Origin: Flavobacteriales bacterium
Lineage (GTDB): Bacteria > Bacteroidota > Bacteroidia > Flavobacteriales_F > PHOS-HE28
Assembly: GCA_016787985.1 (NCBI GenBank)
Contig: JAEUTC010000263.1
Coordinates: 1-40,743, forward strand
DNA length: 40,743 bases
Direction of reading: 5' to 3'
Positions 15,300 through 23,500 of this stretch are shown here, piece by piece; position 1 is the first letter of the stretch; every line of letters starts with the position of its first letter. The notes beneath the pieces are model-generated. The model worked only from the letters and a program-made list of their open reading frames with translations. It did not search any database and was not told where the DNA came from. The translations under genes and the position numbers were made by a program.

Positions 15300-17261
15300 A
15301 TGCGCTCCCTCCTGCTCCTCCTCGCCATCGCCCTACGAATGGTCGTTGCCGGTCAGGACGCATCCCTCGTTCCTGGCATCCACAAGGAACTGAAGGCTGC
15401 CACCAACGACACCCTGCGCGCCGATGCGTTGGCCAGGCTATGTTTCAACCTGATCCACAGCGACCCGGACAGTGCGCGCCTGTGCGGTGATCAGGCCCTG
15501 GCGCTGGCCAACCGCATCGGCAACAGGCGTGCCTTGGGCGACGCGCACAACAACCTAGGCTGGCTGGAGGCCCAACAAGGGCACTTGGACAGCGCCGACC
15601 ACCATCTGGACAACGCACTAGCCCTGTTCCGCAAGGCCGGGAAGCCAGAGCACATCGCAGTGACCCTGAGCAACAAGGGCTGGGTGGCCGAGAAGCATGG
15701 CGACCAGGTGGGTGCGTTGAGCCATTTCCTGGAGGCGTTGAAGTATAGCGAGCAGGCCCGCGACACCGCCAGCACCTCCATCCTGCTCTATTCCATCGGC
15801 ATCGCCTATCGGAAGACCGGCGAAATGAAGCAGGCCCTGGACTTCCTGGAACGATCGGCCGCGTTGGAACGTGTCTTGGGGCGGAAGAACAAACAAGCCA
15901 ACTGTGTCGTCGCCATAGGCAATACCTACCGCGAACTGGGTGACACGGCCCGGGCCGTCGAACAAATGCGGGAGGCGGCTCTGATGTTCGAAGCGCTGCG
16001 CGACCATCAAGGTATGGGCATTACGGCCGAGAACATCGGCGACCTGCTGGCGCCATCCGATCCGGCCGCAGCCTTGATCGCCTACCGCACTGCTCGCGCC
16101 CATTATGACACGCTGCACAGCACCACCGACCTGGCCTATGTGCTGCGGAGTTTGGGGGCTCTTCACCTGCGGTCGGGGCGGACGAAAGAAGCAGCGGAAG
16201 CGCTTCTCACGGGGAAGGCGCTTGTTCCAGGCACAGGGGACGCTGAACTGGAAATGAACTATGCCTTCAGCCTGGCCGAACTAGGGCGCGTTCAAGGCGA
16301 TGCCGACGCAGTGTTCACTCAGATGGAACGGTACCTGACCCTGAAGGACAGCTTGCAGGGCGCCGATACACAACGCGAACTTGCCCGCCTTCGCACCACC
16401 TTCGACACTGAGCGCAAGGAAAAGGACAATGCCTTGCTGCGCGCACAGAACAGCGAACAGGGCGAGCGTATCCGCCGCAACCGACAGCGTCTGGTGGGCA
16501 TCGCGGTCATCGCAGCCCTTGCCACCATCGCAGCACTGCTCTTCTACCTCAATTACCGGCAGAAACGGCAGTATGCGCTGCTGCTCGAAGACCTGAACAG
16601 CAAGCTCGCCAACAGCAATTCGGAGATCACCGAGATCAACGGCCTGCTGGAGCTGAAGTTGCTGCGCAGCCAGATGAACCCACACTTCATCTACAACTGC
16701 ATCAGCAGTGCAGCGCGTATGACACAGGCAGGCAAGCAGATCGAGGCGCTGGGTTACCTGCAAGGATTCGCGCGGCTGTTGCGCCAGGTGCTGGACCACA
16801 GTGTGGACGACCGGGTCAGTGTAGAGAACGAGGTGGACTTCCTACGGCAGTACCTGAAGTTGGAGGCCGTGCGGCTCGATGGGCTGGCATTCGCCGTGGA
16901 GGTCGATGCGACCTTGTTGGATGAGGATGCTGAAGTTCCCGCCCTCATCGTGCAGCCCTTTGTAGAGAACGCGGTATTGCATGGATTGTCGGACAAGGCA
17001 GGGGAGCGCCGGATCGATGTCCGCTTCGACCGTGCAGCTGATCGTGTACGCTGTACCATCACCGACAATGGGGTAGGCCGGAAAGCGAGCAGTGCCACTG
17101 ACGCAGTAAAGCAGGACCATCGCTCTCTGGGAATGCAGCTCACCCGCGAACGCCTCCTCCTGTTGACCCGCAGGCTGGGTGGCGAACGTCCCGTGCTCAT
17201 CGAGGACCTGCTTGGCCCGGACGGTGGGGCGATAGGGACCCGGGTGACTTTGCTGCTCTGA
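15300..17261 (+). CDS. TPR sensor histidine kinase of the LytS type
   Basis: The product has 653 residues. After a signal peptide (MRSLLLLLAIALRMVVAGQ), residues about 25-360 contain tetratricopeptide repeats (for example AHNNLGWLEAQQGHLDSADH, NKGWVAEKHGDQVGALSHF), placed in the periplasm. One membrane helix follows near 400-420 (LVGIAVIAALATIAALLFYL), then a short coiled coil and a LytS-type kinase domain: phospho-acceptor His462 in QMNPHFIYNCI, the N box in QPFVENAVLHGL near residue 557 and the G box DNGVGRK. There is no separate DHp domain, as usual for this family. It is followed 37 nt later by a LytTR response regulator, its likely partner. The TPR ligand is unknown. Confidence 0.94.
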   Translation: MRSLLLLLAIALRMVVAGQDASLVPGIHKELKAATNDTLRADALARLCFNLIHSDPDSARLCGDQALALANRIGNRRALGDAHNNLGWLEAQQGHLDSADHHLDNALALFRKAGKPEHIAVTLSNKGWVAEKHGDQVGALSHFLEALKYSEQARDTASTSILLYSIGIAYRKTGEMKQALDFLERSAALERVLGRKNKQANCVVAIGNTYRELGDTARAVEQMREAALMFEALRDHQGMGITAENIGDLLAPSDPAAALIAYRTARAHYDTLHSTTDLAYVLRSLGALHLRSGRTKEAAEALLTGKALVPGTGDAELEMNYAFSLAELGRVQGDADAVFTQMERYLTLKDSLQGADTQRELARLRTTFDTERKEKDNALLRAQNSEQGERIRRNRQRLVGIAVIAALATIAALLFYLNYRQKRQYALLLEDLNSKLANSNSEITEINGLLELKLLRSQMNPHFIYNCISSAARMTQAGKQIEALGYLQGFARLLRQVLDHSVDDRVSVENEVDFLRQYLKLEAVRLDGLAFAVEVDATLLDEDAEVPALIVQPFVENAVLHGLSDKAGERRIDVRFDRAADRVRCTITDNGVGRKASSATDAVKQDHRSLGMQLTRERLLLLTRRLGGERPVLIEDLLGPDGGAIGTRVTLLL

Positions 17262-17298
17262 CACTTGAGGTTCTAACTTGCCGAGCAAGTACACTCAA

Positions 17299-18033
17299 AT
17301 GATCAGGGCTTTGGTGGTGGATGATGATCCGGCGAACAGAGCCTATATGCGCACGCTTTTGGCAGGCCATGCCGAGGTAAACGTGGTAGGCGAAGCCGGG
17401 AACATCGCGGAGGCGAAAGAACTCATCGCTACAGAACGGCCGGACCTGCTCTTGCTGGATGTGGAGATGCCTGGTGGTACCGGTTTCGACCTGTTACAAC
17501 AGCTAGACACCTGGCCCTTCGAGGTGATCTTCTGCACAGGCTTCCAACGCTACGCGATACAGGCCATCCGCTTCAGTGCGCTGGATTACCTGTTGAAACC
17601 TGTGCAGCCGGATGAATTGTCGGCGGCACTTCAACGCTACCACCAGCGGCACCCGCATGCCGACCGCAAGGTGGTGCAGCAGCAGTTCCTGCAGAACATC
17701 CGCCAGACCGATGAGCAACGACTGAAGCTGACGCTCACCACTGGCGACCGCACCTACTTCGTATCTCCCGCTGAACTGAGCCATTGCACGGCGGACGACA
17801 ACTACACCGAGCTGCATACGTCCGATGGTCGCCGCTTCGTTTCTGCGCGTACGTTGAAGGACTATGAGGACATGCTGGTGCCGCTGGGCTTTCTGCGTGT
17901 GCACCGCAGCACATTGGTGAACAAGTCGCTGATCACCCATTTGGATGATGGTCATGTGGTGCTCAAGAACCATGCGCGGCTTGAAGTGAGCCGCAGGAAG
18001 CGTGAGGAGGTGCTGAAGGCACTGGCGGGCTAG
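17299..18033 (+). CDS. LytTR-type response regulator
   Basis: The product has 244 residues from ATG 17299; a TTG seven codons upstream is possible but MIRALVVDDDPANR is the standard receiver start. The receiver domain (1 to about 115) has the acidic pocket Asp8-Asp9, phosphorylation site Asp54 in LLLLDVEMPGG and Lys100 in DYLLKPVQP. A LytTR DNA-binding domain occupies about 145-244 (SPAELSHCTADDNYTELHTS ... FLRVHRSTLVNKSLI). It should be phosphorylated by the kinase just upstream and bind direct repeats before target genes. No target site could be recognised; the exported-protein genes that start 89 nt downstream are a plausible but untested target. Confidence 0.95.
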   Translation: MIRALVVDDDPANRAYMRTLLAGHAEVNVVGEAGNIAEAKELIATERPDLLLLDVEMPGGTGFDLLQQLDTWPFEVIFCTGFQRYAIQAIRFSALDYLLKPVQPDELSAALQRYHQRHPHADRKVVQQQFLQNIRQTDEQRLKLTLTTGDRTYFVSPAELSHCTADDNYTELHTSDGRRFVSARTLKDYEDMLVPLGFLRVHRSTLVNKSLITHLDDGHVVLKNHARLEVSRRKREEVLKALAG

Positions 18034-18121
18034 CCGCTCCCTCTGGATCCTGACCGCTCGCTCGGAAGCCCTTTCCCGAGGGGTGTTCGCGGTGCTTGTT
18101 TCGGTGCACCAACCGAGATCC

Positions 18122-19708
18122 ATGCGCCTTCTTACGCTTTCCCTTGCAGCGCTCCTGACCTTGAGCGCCACCGCCCAATGGAGCACCGACCCCGCCAGCC
18201 CGATGGTGGTGTGCAACGCGGCCAACGACCAGGCCTTCCCGCGTGCTGTGGCCGATGCCGATAGCGGGTTCTATGTCGTGTGGAGCGACCTGCGCGCCAA
18301 CGGAAGCCTGGCGGAGATCTACGGCCAGCACTTCGACAGTGAGGGCAACGCGCTGTGGGCCCCGAACGGGCAGCTCCTCGCCAGCCGGCCAGGGAAAAGC
18401 CTGAACGAACCGGCCGTAGCCACCCTCGCCGATGGCAGCCTGATCGTGGCCTACACCATCGCCACCAATTGGGCGGGTGCAGGCGACACGCTGAGCGCGA
18501 TCCGTGTGGCAGCGGACGGCACACCGGTCTGGCCCGCAACGATCACACTGCTCAGCGGCTCCGGCCCATACGCAAGGCCCACGCTGCTGCACAGCGGCGA
18601 TGCGCTCATTGCGGGTGCGTTCCGCCCCTCCTCCGGTGGCCTCCGTCTGCAACGCTTCCGTGCGGACGGCAGCATCACCGCACCAGCCGCTGGCGCACAG
18701 CTGGGCAACAGCTACGGCCCTTCCACCCTGGAGGCCGATGGTGTGGGGGGATGCTACCACACCATGCGCCTGGGCAACGGAGCCGGTGCTCCCCTGCGCG
18801 CTTGGCGGGTGGACAGCACCTTCACCGAGCTCTGGACACCGGTCACGCTGTCCGATGCGAACGGCCTGTACTACAGCTATGCCACCACGACAGGTCCGGA
18901 CGCCTCTCTCACTGCAGTCTGGGAATACAGCGGCGTGCTGAAGATGAACCGGATCGACAGCACCGGGGTCAGCCAGTGGTCACCCGCAGTGCTTCCGGTC
19001 TGCACGAACCCGGCCCTCCAGACCAACCACAACACGTTGGTCCATGATGGTGCGCTCTACGTGTGCTGGCGGGACAACCGCACCGATAGCATGGGCCTGT
19101 ACATGCAACGCTTCGACCTCGCGAGCGGAGCGCCCCAATGGAACACCACGGGCGTTCCCACGATCATCGAGAACTTCTACATCCCCACCAGCCGCCTGGT
19201 GGCCAGCGACAGCGGTGCGGTGATCGGCATCATGGACATGTCAGGCCCGAGCGGCTACAGCGCCATGCGCATGCGGGCCGATGGCACCACCGCCTGGGAC
19301 GAGCCCGTGAGCTTCGCGACCAACAACGGGCCGTTCTACGCGGAACGCACCGAGCTCTCCGATGGCAACGGTGGTGCGGTCAGCTTCTGGCGCAGCTTCA
19401 ACGGGGACCTGTACGGCGCTCGCATCTACCGGAACGGCAAGTTGTACAATGATGTGGGCATCCGCGAAGCCGCCGCGGGCAGCACGACCCTTGCGACCTA
19501 CCCCAACCCCGCGCAGGATGCCATCACCTTCGATCTGCCTGCCAGCACACGGATCATCAGCATGGAGCTCTTCGATGCCAGCGGACGACGCATCGGCACC
19601 GCGCACACCCAACGCACGCTGGGCATCCAGATGCTCCACCCGGGGCTGTACACCGCGCGTCTCCTCACCAGCGAAGGCGTGCGCACCAGTCGCTTCATCA
19701 AACAGTGA
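18122..19708 (+). CDS. Secreted protein with T9SS type A sorting domain
   Basis: The product has 528 residues. The signal peptide is MRLLTLSLAALLTLSATAQ, which fixes the start at 18122 rather than at upstream in-frame codons. The body has repeated beta-strand units containing phrases such as FYVVWSDLRANGSLAEIYGQ and LYVCWRDNRTDSMGLYMQRF, suggesting a propeller-like domain similar to those in other T9SS substrates. Residues 458-528 (ATYPNPAQDAITF ... ELFDASGRRIG ... PGLYTARL) form a type A sorting domain. It is the first of four closely spaced genes for exported proteins, with the next start 5 nt after its stop. The role is unknown; surface binding is a guess. Confidence 0.9.
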   Translation: MRLLTLSLAALLTLSATAQWSTDPASPMVVCNAANDQAFPRAVADADSGFYVVWSDLRANGSLAEIYGQHFDSEGNALWAPNGQLLASRPGKSLNEPAVATLADGSLIVAYTIATNWAGAGDTLSAIRVAADGTPVWPATITLLSGSGPYARPTLLHSGDALIAGAFRPSSGGLRLQRFRADGSITAPAAGAQLGNSYGPSTLEADGVGGCYHTMRLGNGAGAPLRAWRVDSTFTELWTPVTLSDANGLYYSYATTTGPDASLTAVWEYSGVLKMNRIDSTGVSQWSPAVLPVCTNPALQTNHNTLVHDGALYVCWRDNRTDSMGLYMQRFDLASGAPQWNTTGVPTIIENFYIPTSRLVASDSGAVIGIMDMSGPSGYSAMRMRADGTTAWDEPVSFATNNGPFYAERTELSDGNGGAVSFWRSFNGDLYGARIYRNGKLYNDVGIREAAAGSTTLATYPNPAQDAITFDLPASTRIISMELFDASGRRIGTAHTQRTLGIQMLHPGLYTARLLTSEGVRTSRFIKQ

Positions 19709-19713
19709 TCTCC

Positions 19714-20805
19714 ATGCACAAGCACATCCCCCTCTTGTTCCTCGCAGCCACCATCGTGGGCTGTAAGAAGGACGATGACCCACCTCCTGCCAACAATGGC
19801 GGCGGCAACAACACGGGCGGCGGGGATAGCCCCGGCAACGTGTATGTGTGCGGCGCCGTGAACACAGGCGGCTCCACCGACTGGTACCCGCGTTGGTGGA
19901 AGGACGGCGTGCAACACGTGGTGGGCGACGGCCGACGTGGCAATGCGCACGCCATCTGGGCGAACGACCAGCAGGTGGTGATCGCCGGCATGGTGTACGA
20001 TGGAAGCCTGATGATGCCCTGCTATTGGGTGAACGACGACCTGATCGAACTGAACACCTACGCCTGTGGTGATTGCCGGGCGGAAGATGTGTTCGTGGTG
20101 GGCACGAACGATGTGCACGTGGCAGGGCATGTGCGCCTAGACGACCAGTTCGACATCACCCAGAAGGCCATGTACTGGAACAACGGTGTGGGCATGGACC
20201 TCACCGATGGGCAGCATGACGCGCGTGCCTACGGGGTCTTCGTGGCGAACGGCGATGTGTACGTCTGCGGCTACGAGAAGGACGAGAACAACGTGGACAA
20301 GGTGGCCAAGTACTGGGTGAACGGTGTTCCGGTGGTGCTGGGCGATGGCGACAACGACTCCGAAGCGAACGCCATCTGGGTGGAGAACGGCACGGTGTAC
20401 GTGGCCGGGTATGAAGAGGCCGACCCGCTGAACATGGGCAACTACGAAGAACGTCCGGTCCTTTGGGTGAACGGCGTTCGCGACCTGCTTAGTCCGCATC
20501 CCGGCAATGCGGAGGGACTCTTCGTAAATGACGGCGAGGTGCATGTCATAGGCTACACCCAGCCGTTCTCCGCACCCAGCAATAACATCGCCACGCGCTG
20601 GGTGAACGGTGCTCCGATCTGGATCCACACGACCTTTCCTCCCCAGTACGGCTCACTGGGTCGGGACATCTTCGTTCACGACGGCGAGGTGCATACCGTG
20701 ATGAGCTACTTCGGGGTTACCGGAAGTCTTGGACATCATGCGAACAACACCGCTCAGACCGATGACTTTCTGGGCAACGTGGCCTGGGGCATTCATATCC
20801 ACTGA
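19714..20805 (+). CDS. Repeat-containing lipoprotein, probably surface exposed
   Basis: The product has 363 residues from ATG 19714. The signal peptide ends in a lipobox (LFLAATIVGC), and the mature protein begins CKKDDDPPP; a lysine-plus-acidic cluster right after the cysteine is the known Bacteroidota lipoprotein export signal, so it should sit on the cell surface. A glycine/asparagine linker (residues about 25-45) follows. The rest consists of about six repeats of 45-60 residues with the pattern YWVNG ... L.DG ... AnaIWVeNGtVYVAGYE, resembling HAF-type extracellular repeats and probably forming a beta-propeller. Spacing of 5 nt to the gene before and 12 nt to the gene after indicates one transcript. 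Confidence 0.85.
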   Translation: MHKHIPLLFLAATIVGCKKDDDPPPANNGGGNNTGGGDSPGNVYVCGAVNTGGSTDWYPRWWKDGVQHVVGDGRRGNAHAIWANDQQVVIAGMVYDGSLMMPCYWVNDDLIELNTYACGDCRAEDVFVVGTNDVHVAGHVRLDDQFDITQKAMYWNNGVGMDLTDGQHDARAYGVFVANGDVYVCGYEKDENNVDKVAKYWVNGVPVVLGDGDNDSEANAIWVENGTVYVAGYEEADPLNMGNYEERPVLWVNGVRDLLSPHPGNAEGLFVNDGEVHVIGYTQPFSAPSNNIATRWVNGAPIWIHTTFPPQYGSLGRDIFVHDGEVHTVMSYFGVTGSLGHHANNTAQTDDFLGNVAWGIHIH

Positions 20806-20817
20806 ACAACCTGGACC

Positions 20818-21801
20818 ATGCGCAACACGACCTTCCTTATTCTCGGCTCGCTCCTGCTCGTCATCGCTTCCTGCAAGAAGGATGACGACACGCCTCCTCC
20901 CACTGGCGGCGGAGGTGGAAATGGTGGTGGTGGCACCAACGGCAACGGACTCGTCACCGCATGGAGCCCGCTGAAGCCCTACCCCGACGATGTGATCACC
21001 CTCAGCGGCGGACCCTTCAACACCAACGCCGCACAGAACGCGGTGAGCGCCCTGGGCGACGCCTTCACGATCGTGAGTGTGAGCGCGACACAGCTGCAGG
21101 TGCGTCCACCGGCTGACTTCGCGCCAACTTCGGGCGGCTTCAGCAACCTCTACATCCAAAGCGGGAACAGCTACGACACCATCCCCTACCTCTACTGGAA
21201 GCGGCCCATGGACCTGCGCACCTTGGAGGACAATGTGGACCAGAACTTCTTCGGCAGCCCTGCGCGGGCGGGGGACAGCGTGGTCTTCAACGCCTCCGGC
21301 TGCACGCTCAACGGAATGAGCATGAGCCTCAACGGCCAGTCCATCCCTGGGCCCTTCGCCGTGGACTCCGCCTACTACTGCACCATTGGCTTCCGCATCC
21401 CCCTCTCCTTCGGCAGTGGCACCGATGAGTCCACCCTCACCAACGCAATGCTCAGCGCCACCAATGCCGACGGCCGCACCGACACGCTCACGATCGCTTT
21501 CGCCCCCACCCCCGACATGCGCATCAATGACCTCGTACTGCTGGGCGGTGGATCGACCTTCAGCATCAGCCAGATGAACAGCAATGGACAGGTGCTCAAC
21601 TTCATCGTGGAGGGCCGCTACCTGCACAGTACAACCCCCTGGACGCTCACCGGCCCTTCTCCGGCCAACGGTACCCTGGGCGTGAGCGGCTACCCCAATG
21701 AGGCACCCTTGGTGGTGAACCCCGTGAGCATGCAGCCGGGCGCGTACAACCTGAGCGTGCCGGGGATCGGTAACAACTACAGCTTCACCTTCACGCCGTG
21801 A
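20818..21801 (+). CDS. Lipoprotein with IPT/TIG-like domains, probably surface exposed
   Basis: The product has 327 residues. The signal peptide MRNTTFLILGSLLLVIASC ends in a lipobox, and the mature end CKKDDDTPPP has the same export-type signature as the preceding lipoprotein, followed by a glycine-rich linker (TGGGGGNGGGGTNGNG). The next segment (SPLKPYPDDVITLSGGPFNT ... VSVSATQLQVRPP) resembles an IPT/TIG immunoglobulin-like fold, and two or three further beta domains follow, the last ending YNLSVPGIGNNYSFTFTP. No enzymatic motif is seen. The stop overlaps the next start by one nucleotide (TGATG). It may bind a ligand or a partner among the neighbouring exported proteins. Confidence 0.82.
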   Translation: MRNTTFLILGSLLLVIASCKKDDDTPPPTGGGGGNGGGGTNGNGLVTAWSPLKPYPDDVITLSGGPFNTNAAQNAVSALGDAFTIVSVSATQLQVRPPADFAPTSGGFSNLYIQSGNSYDTIPYLYWKRPMDLRTLEDNVDQNFFGSPARAGDSVVFNASGCTLNGMSMSLNGQSIPGPFAVDSAYYCTIGFRIPLSFGSGTDESTLTNAMLSATNADGRTDTLTIAFAPTPDMRINDLVLLGGGSTFSISQMNSNGQVLNFIVEGRYLHSTTPWTLTGPSPANGTLGVSGYPNEAPLVVNPVSMQPGAYNLSVPGIGNNYSFTFTP

Positions 21802-22448
21802 TGCGTTCACTCCTCTATGCGCTGGGCTGCTGCATGTGCATGATCGTCCATGCGCAACAGATCGACCTCCGCGCAGGCCTTCCCGCACCGGGTACTACCC
21901 CGCTGAAGTCCTTCTACACCGCCGTGCCCGTGCCGGAGATGTTGGATACAGCGGGTACCCGGTGGAAGTGGGACCTGATGCCGCGCACCTGGGAGCTGGG
22001 CATGGAGAGCGCCGACACGGTGTGGCACCACAGCGCAACGGTACGCCCGGCGGAGGGAGGTCCCTTCTCCGCATACGAGTTGAACGAGCACCGCTACTCC
22101 TTCTTCCACGTGCACGCGGACACGCTCTTCGAGGACAGTGCGTGGGTGCTTACGCAAGGCACCACGGAGGTCCACTACCCGAGCATACCCCTCTGTAAGA
22201 ATGGGCAGCAGCTTGGCGATACGCTTCGCTACTTCGATCGTGTGGCAGGCGTTGGACGCATGACCACGTACCGGGCGCACCTCTCCCTGCGCACCCCGTG
22301 GATGCCGTGGACGGACCTGCTCGTCTTCGAGGACCGCGTGAACGACTTCATCACCTACCGCATCCACCGGAGCGAGGACCTGGTGCGCGAAGTGGCACGC
22401 TACGTGGCGGGCGATGGGCTGTACCTGGTGTGGCCTGCGAGCGACTGA
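21801..22448 (+). CDS. Secreted protein of unknown function
   Basis: The product has 215 residues from ATG 21801. Residues 1-19 (MRSLLYALGCCMCMIVHAQ) form a signal peptide rich in cysteine; the mature protein has a single cysteine. The body is rich in aromatic residues and beta strands (FSAYELNEHRYSFFHVHADT, RTPWMPWTDLLVFEDRVNDF). I recognise no domain, and there is no T9SS sorting domain, so it may stay in the periplasm or be a partner of the lipoproteins encoded just upstream. It overlaps the preceding gene by one nucleotide and ends the four-gene run. Confidence 0.75.
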   Translation: MRSLLYALGCCMCMIVHAQQIDLRAGLPAPGTTPLKSFYTAVPVPEMLDTAGTRWKWDLMPRTWELGMESADTVWHHSATVRPAEGGPFSAYELNEHRYSFFHVHADTLFEDSAWVLTQGTTEVHYPSIPLCKNGQQLGDTLRYFDRVAGVGRMTTYRAHLSLRTPWMPWTDLLVFEDRVNDFITYRIHRSEDLVREVARYVAGDGLYLVWPASD

Positions 22449-22479
22449 TCGTTCTAGTGAAGCACGTCGGCGCCAGTAG

Positions 22480-22502
22480 TGGTACGTTATTGCCCCGTAC
22501 CA
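22480..22502. other. Hairpin between exported-protein operon and UbiA-like gene
   Basis: TGGTACG (22480-22486) and CGTACCA (22496-22502) form a 7-bp stem around a 9-nt loop, in the 95-nt gap between convergent genes. There is no T tract, so it is not a standard terminator; it may still stabilise the 3' end of one transcript. Confidence 0.4.
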
Positions 22503-22543
22503 GTTCAACACCATCGGGAGGTCCTCGTCGCTTGGTCGCCGGT

Positions 22544-23407
22544 TCAGAACCAGACCATGCCGATACTTCCACAGAGAGCCTTCAGCAATAGCAGTCCGTC
22601 CACTACACCTAAGTAGTATAGGACCGGACGTCGTTTGCGCAGGGTGAAGATGACCGCCAGCATCGCCGCGAACGGCACCGCATTCCAGAAAAGCCGCATA
22701 AAACTGAACCCATGCATGTAGCCATACGCCAGGAATGTGACCAGACCGAGTAAGGTCAATGGCAGCACGATACTGAACAAGGTGGTGCGCAAACCGCGTT
22801 GGACCACGAACGTGCGCAATTGGCTACGGTGATCGCCAGCATGATCCTTGATGTCGAACAACACCGCGATCATGGCGCAGAACATCATGTTCTTGAAGAA
22901 GAGGCGTGCCATCAAGCCGGTATCGATCACGTGGATACCCTGGTAAGCTCCTGCGATCACTACGGGGAAGACCGTCACCACACCGGCCCACACGAAACCG
23001 AGAATGAACGGCTTGAGCAACCCGATTTTCCGGAGGGCGACGGACCCGAAGCCATAGTAGGCGATGGCCACGATGGGGAATACCATGACCAGCACGAAGT
23101 CCGAACCATCGAGATCGAAAAGAAGATCCCGATGCATAATGGCGACTCCAGAGACAACACTGATCAGGATGACTTGCACGACCCGCTGTTGTACCGCGTG
23201 TTCGGCGAACCATCGGGCGCGCTCCCCGTCACCAGGTGTTCTGAGGTACGCGCGATAGGCATGGTTGTAGAAAGCTACACATCCTGAGAACACCAAGAGA
23301 TGATACCACGGACCATTGATCCGAACATGCTGTTGGAGTGCGGACTCGACACCAAGTGCCACGGCACAAAGCCCGATGAACCAGTTGCCGTAGAAGAACC
23401 CACGCAT
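22544..23407 (-). CDS. UbiA-like integral membrane protein (putative prenyltransferase superfamily)
   Basis: The product has 287 residues when started at ATG 23407; the open frame upstream encodes a hydrophilic, unrelated stretch. About eight membrane helices can be drawn. The segment DIKDHAGDHRSQLRTFVVQRG (from residue 185) matches the second aspartate-rich motif of the UbiA superfamily (DxxDxxxD followed by a threonine). The first motif, normally NDxxDxxxD, reads FYNHAYRAYLR at about 46-56 and lacks the aspartates. So either the enzyme uses an altered diphosphate site or it is a non-catalytic relative. Known members attach prenyl chains to quinones, heme or sugars. It is divergent from a Wzz-like gene, so a link to surface polysaccharide is possible but unproven. 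Confidence 0.7.
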   Translation of the reverse strand: MRGFFYGNWFIGLCAVALGVESALQQHVRINGPWYHLLVFSGCVAFYNHAYRAYLRTPGDGERARWFAEHAVQQRVVQVILISVVSGVAIMHRDLLFDLDGSDFVLVMVFPIVAIAYYGFGSVALRKIGLLKPFILGFVWAGVVTVFPVVIAGAYQGIHVIDTGLMARLFFKNMMFCAMIAVLFDIKDHAGDHRSQLRTFVVQRGLRTTLFSIVLPLTLLGLVTFLAYGYMHGFSFMRLFWNAVPFAAMLAVIFTLRKRRPVLYYLGVVDGLLLLKALCGSIGMVWF

Positions 23408-23500
23408 CACCTGACCCAAAGTAAGGCCGGGATCAGGTTCCAGCGGTCTTCGCTTCGCGCAGGATGATATATTCACACCACGAGGACACACAAGGCCGGC

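Noticed and set aside
15033-15363. Minus-strand frames with translations such as ADRTGLEPATSAVTGRHSNQL and DGTRTRDLRRDRAAF over the tRNA
   Set aside because: They are antisense readings of the tRNA-Asp gene and its 3' copy; this is a well-known source of false proteins in databases.
20900-20945. GGC/GGT-rich tract as a possible microsatellite
   Set aside because: It encodes the glycine linker of the lipoprotein with mixed codons, so it is a protein-level linker rather than a DNA repeat array.
20653-21888. 411-codon open frame on the minus strand
   Set aside because: It spans the end of one lipoprotein gene and all of the next; its translation is low-complexity Val/His/Gly/Ala-rich, typical of a shadow frame.
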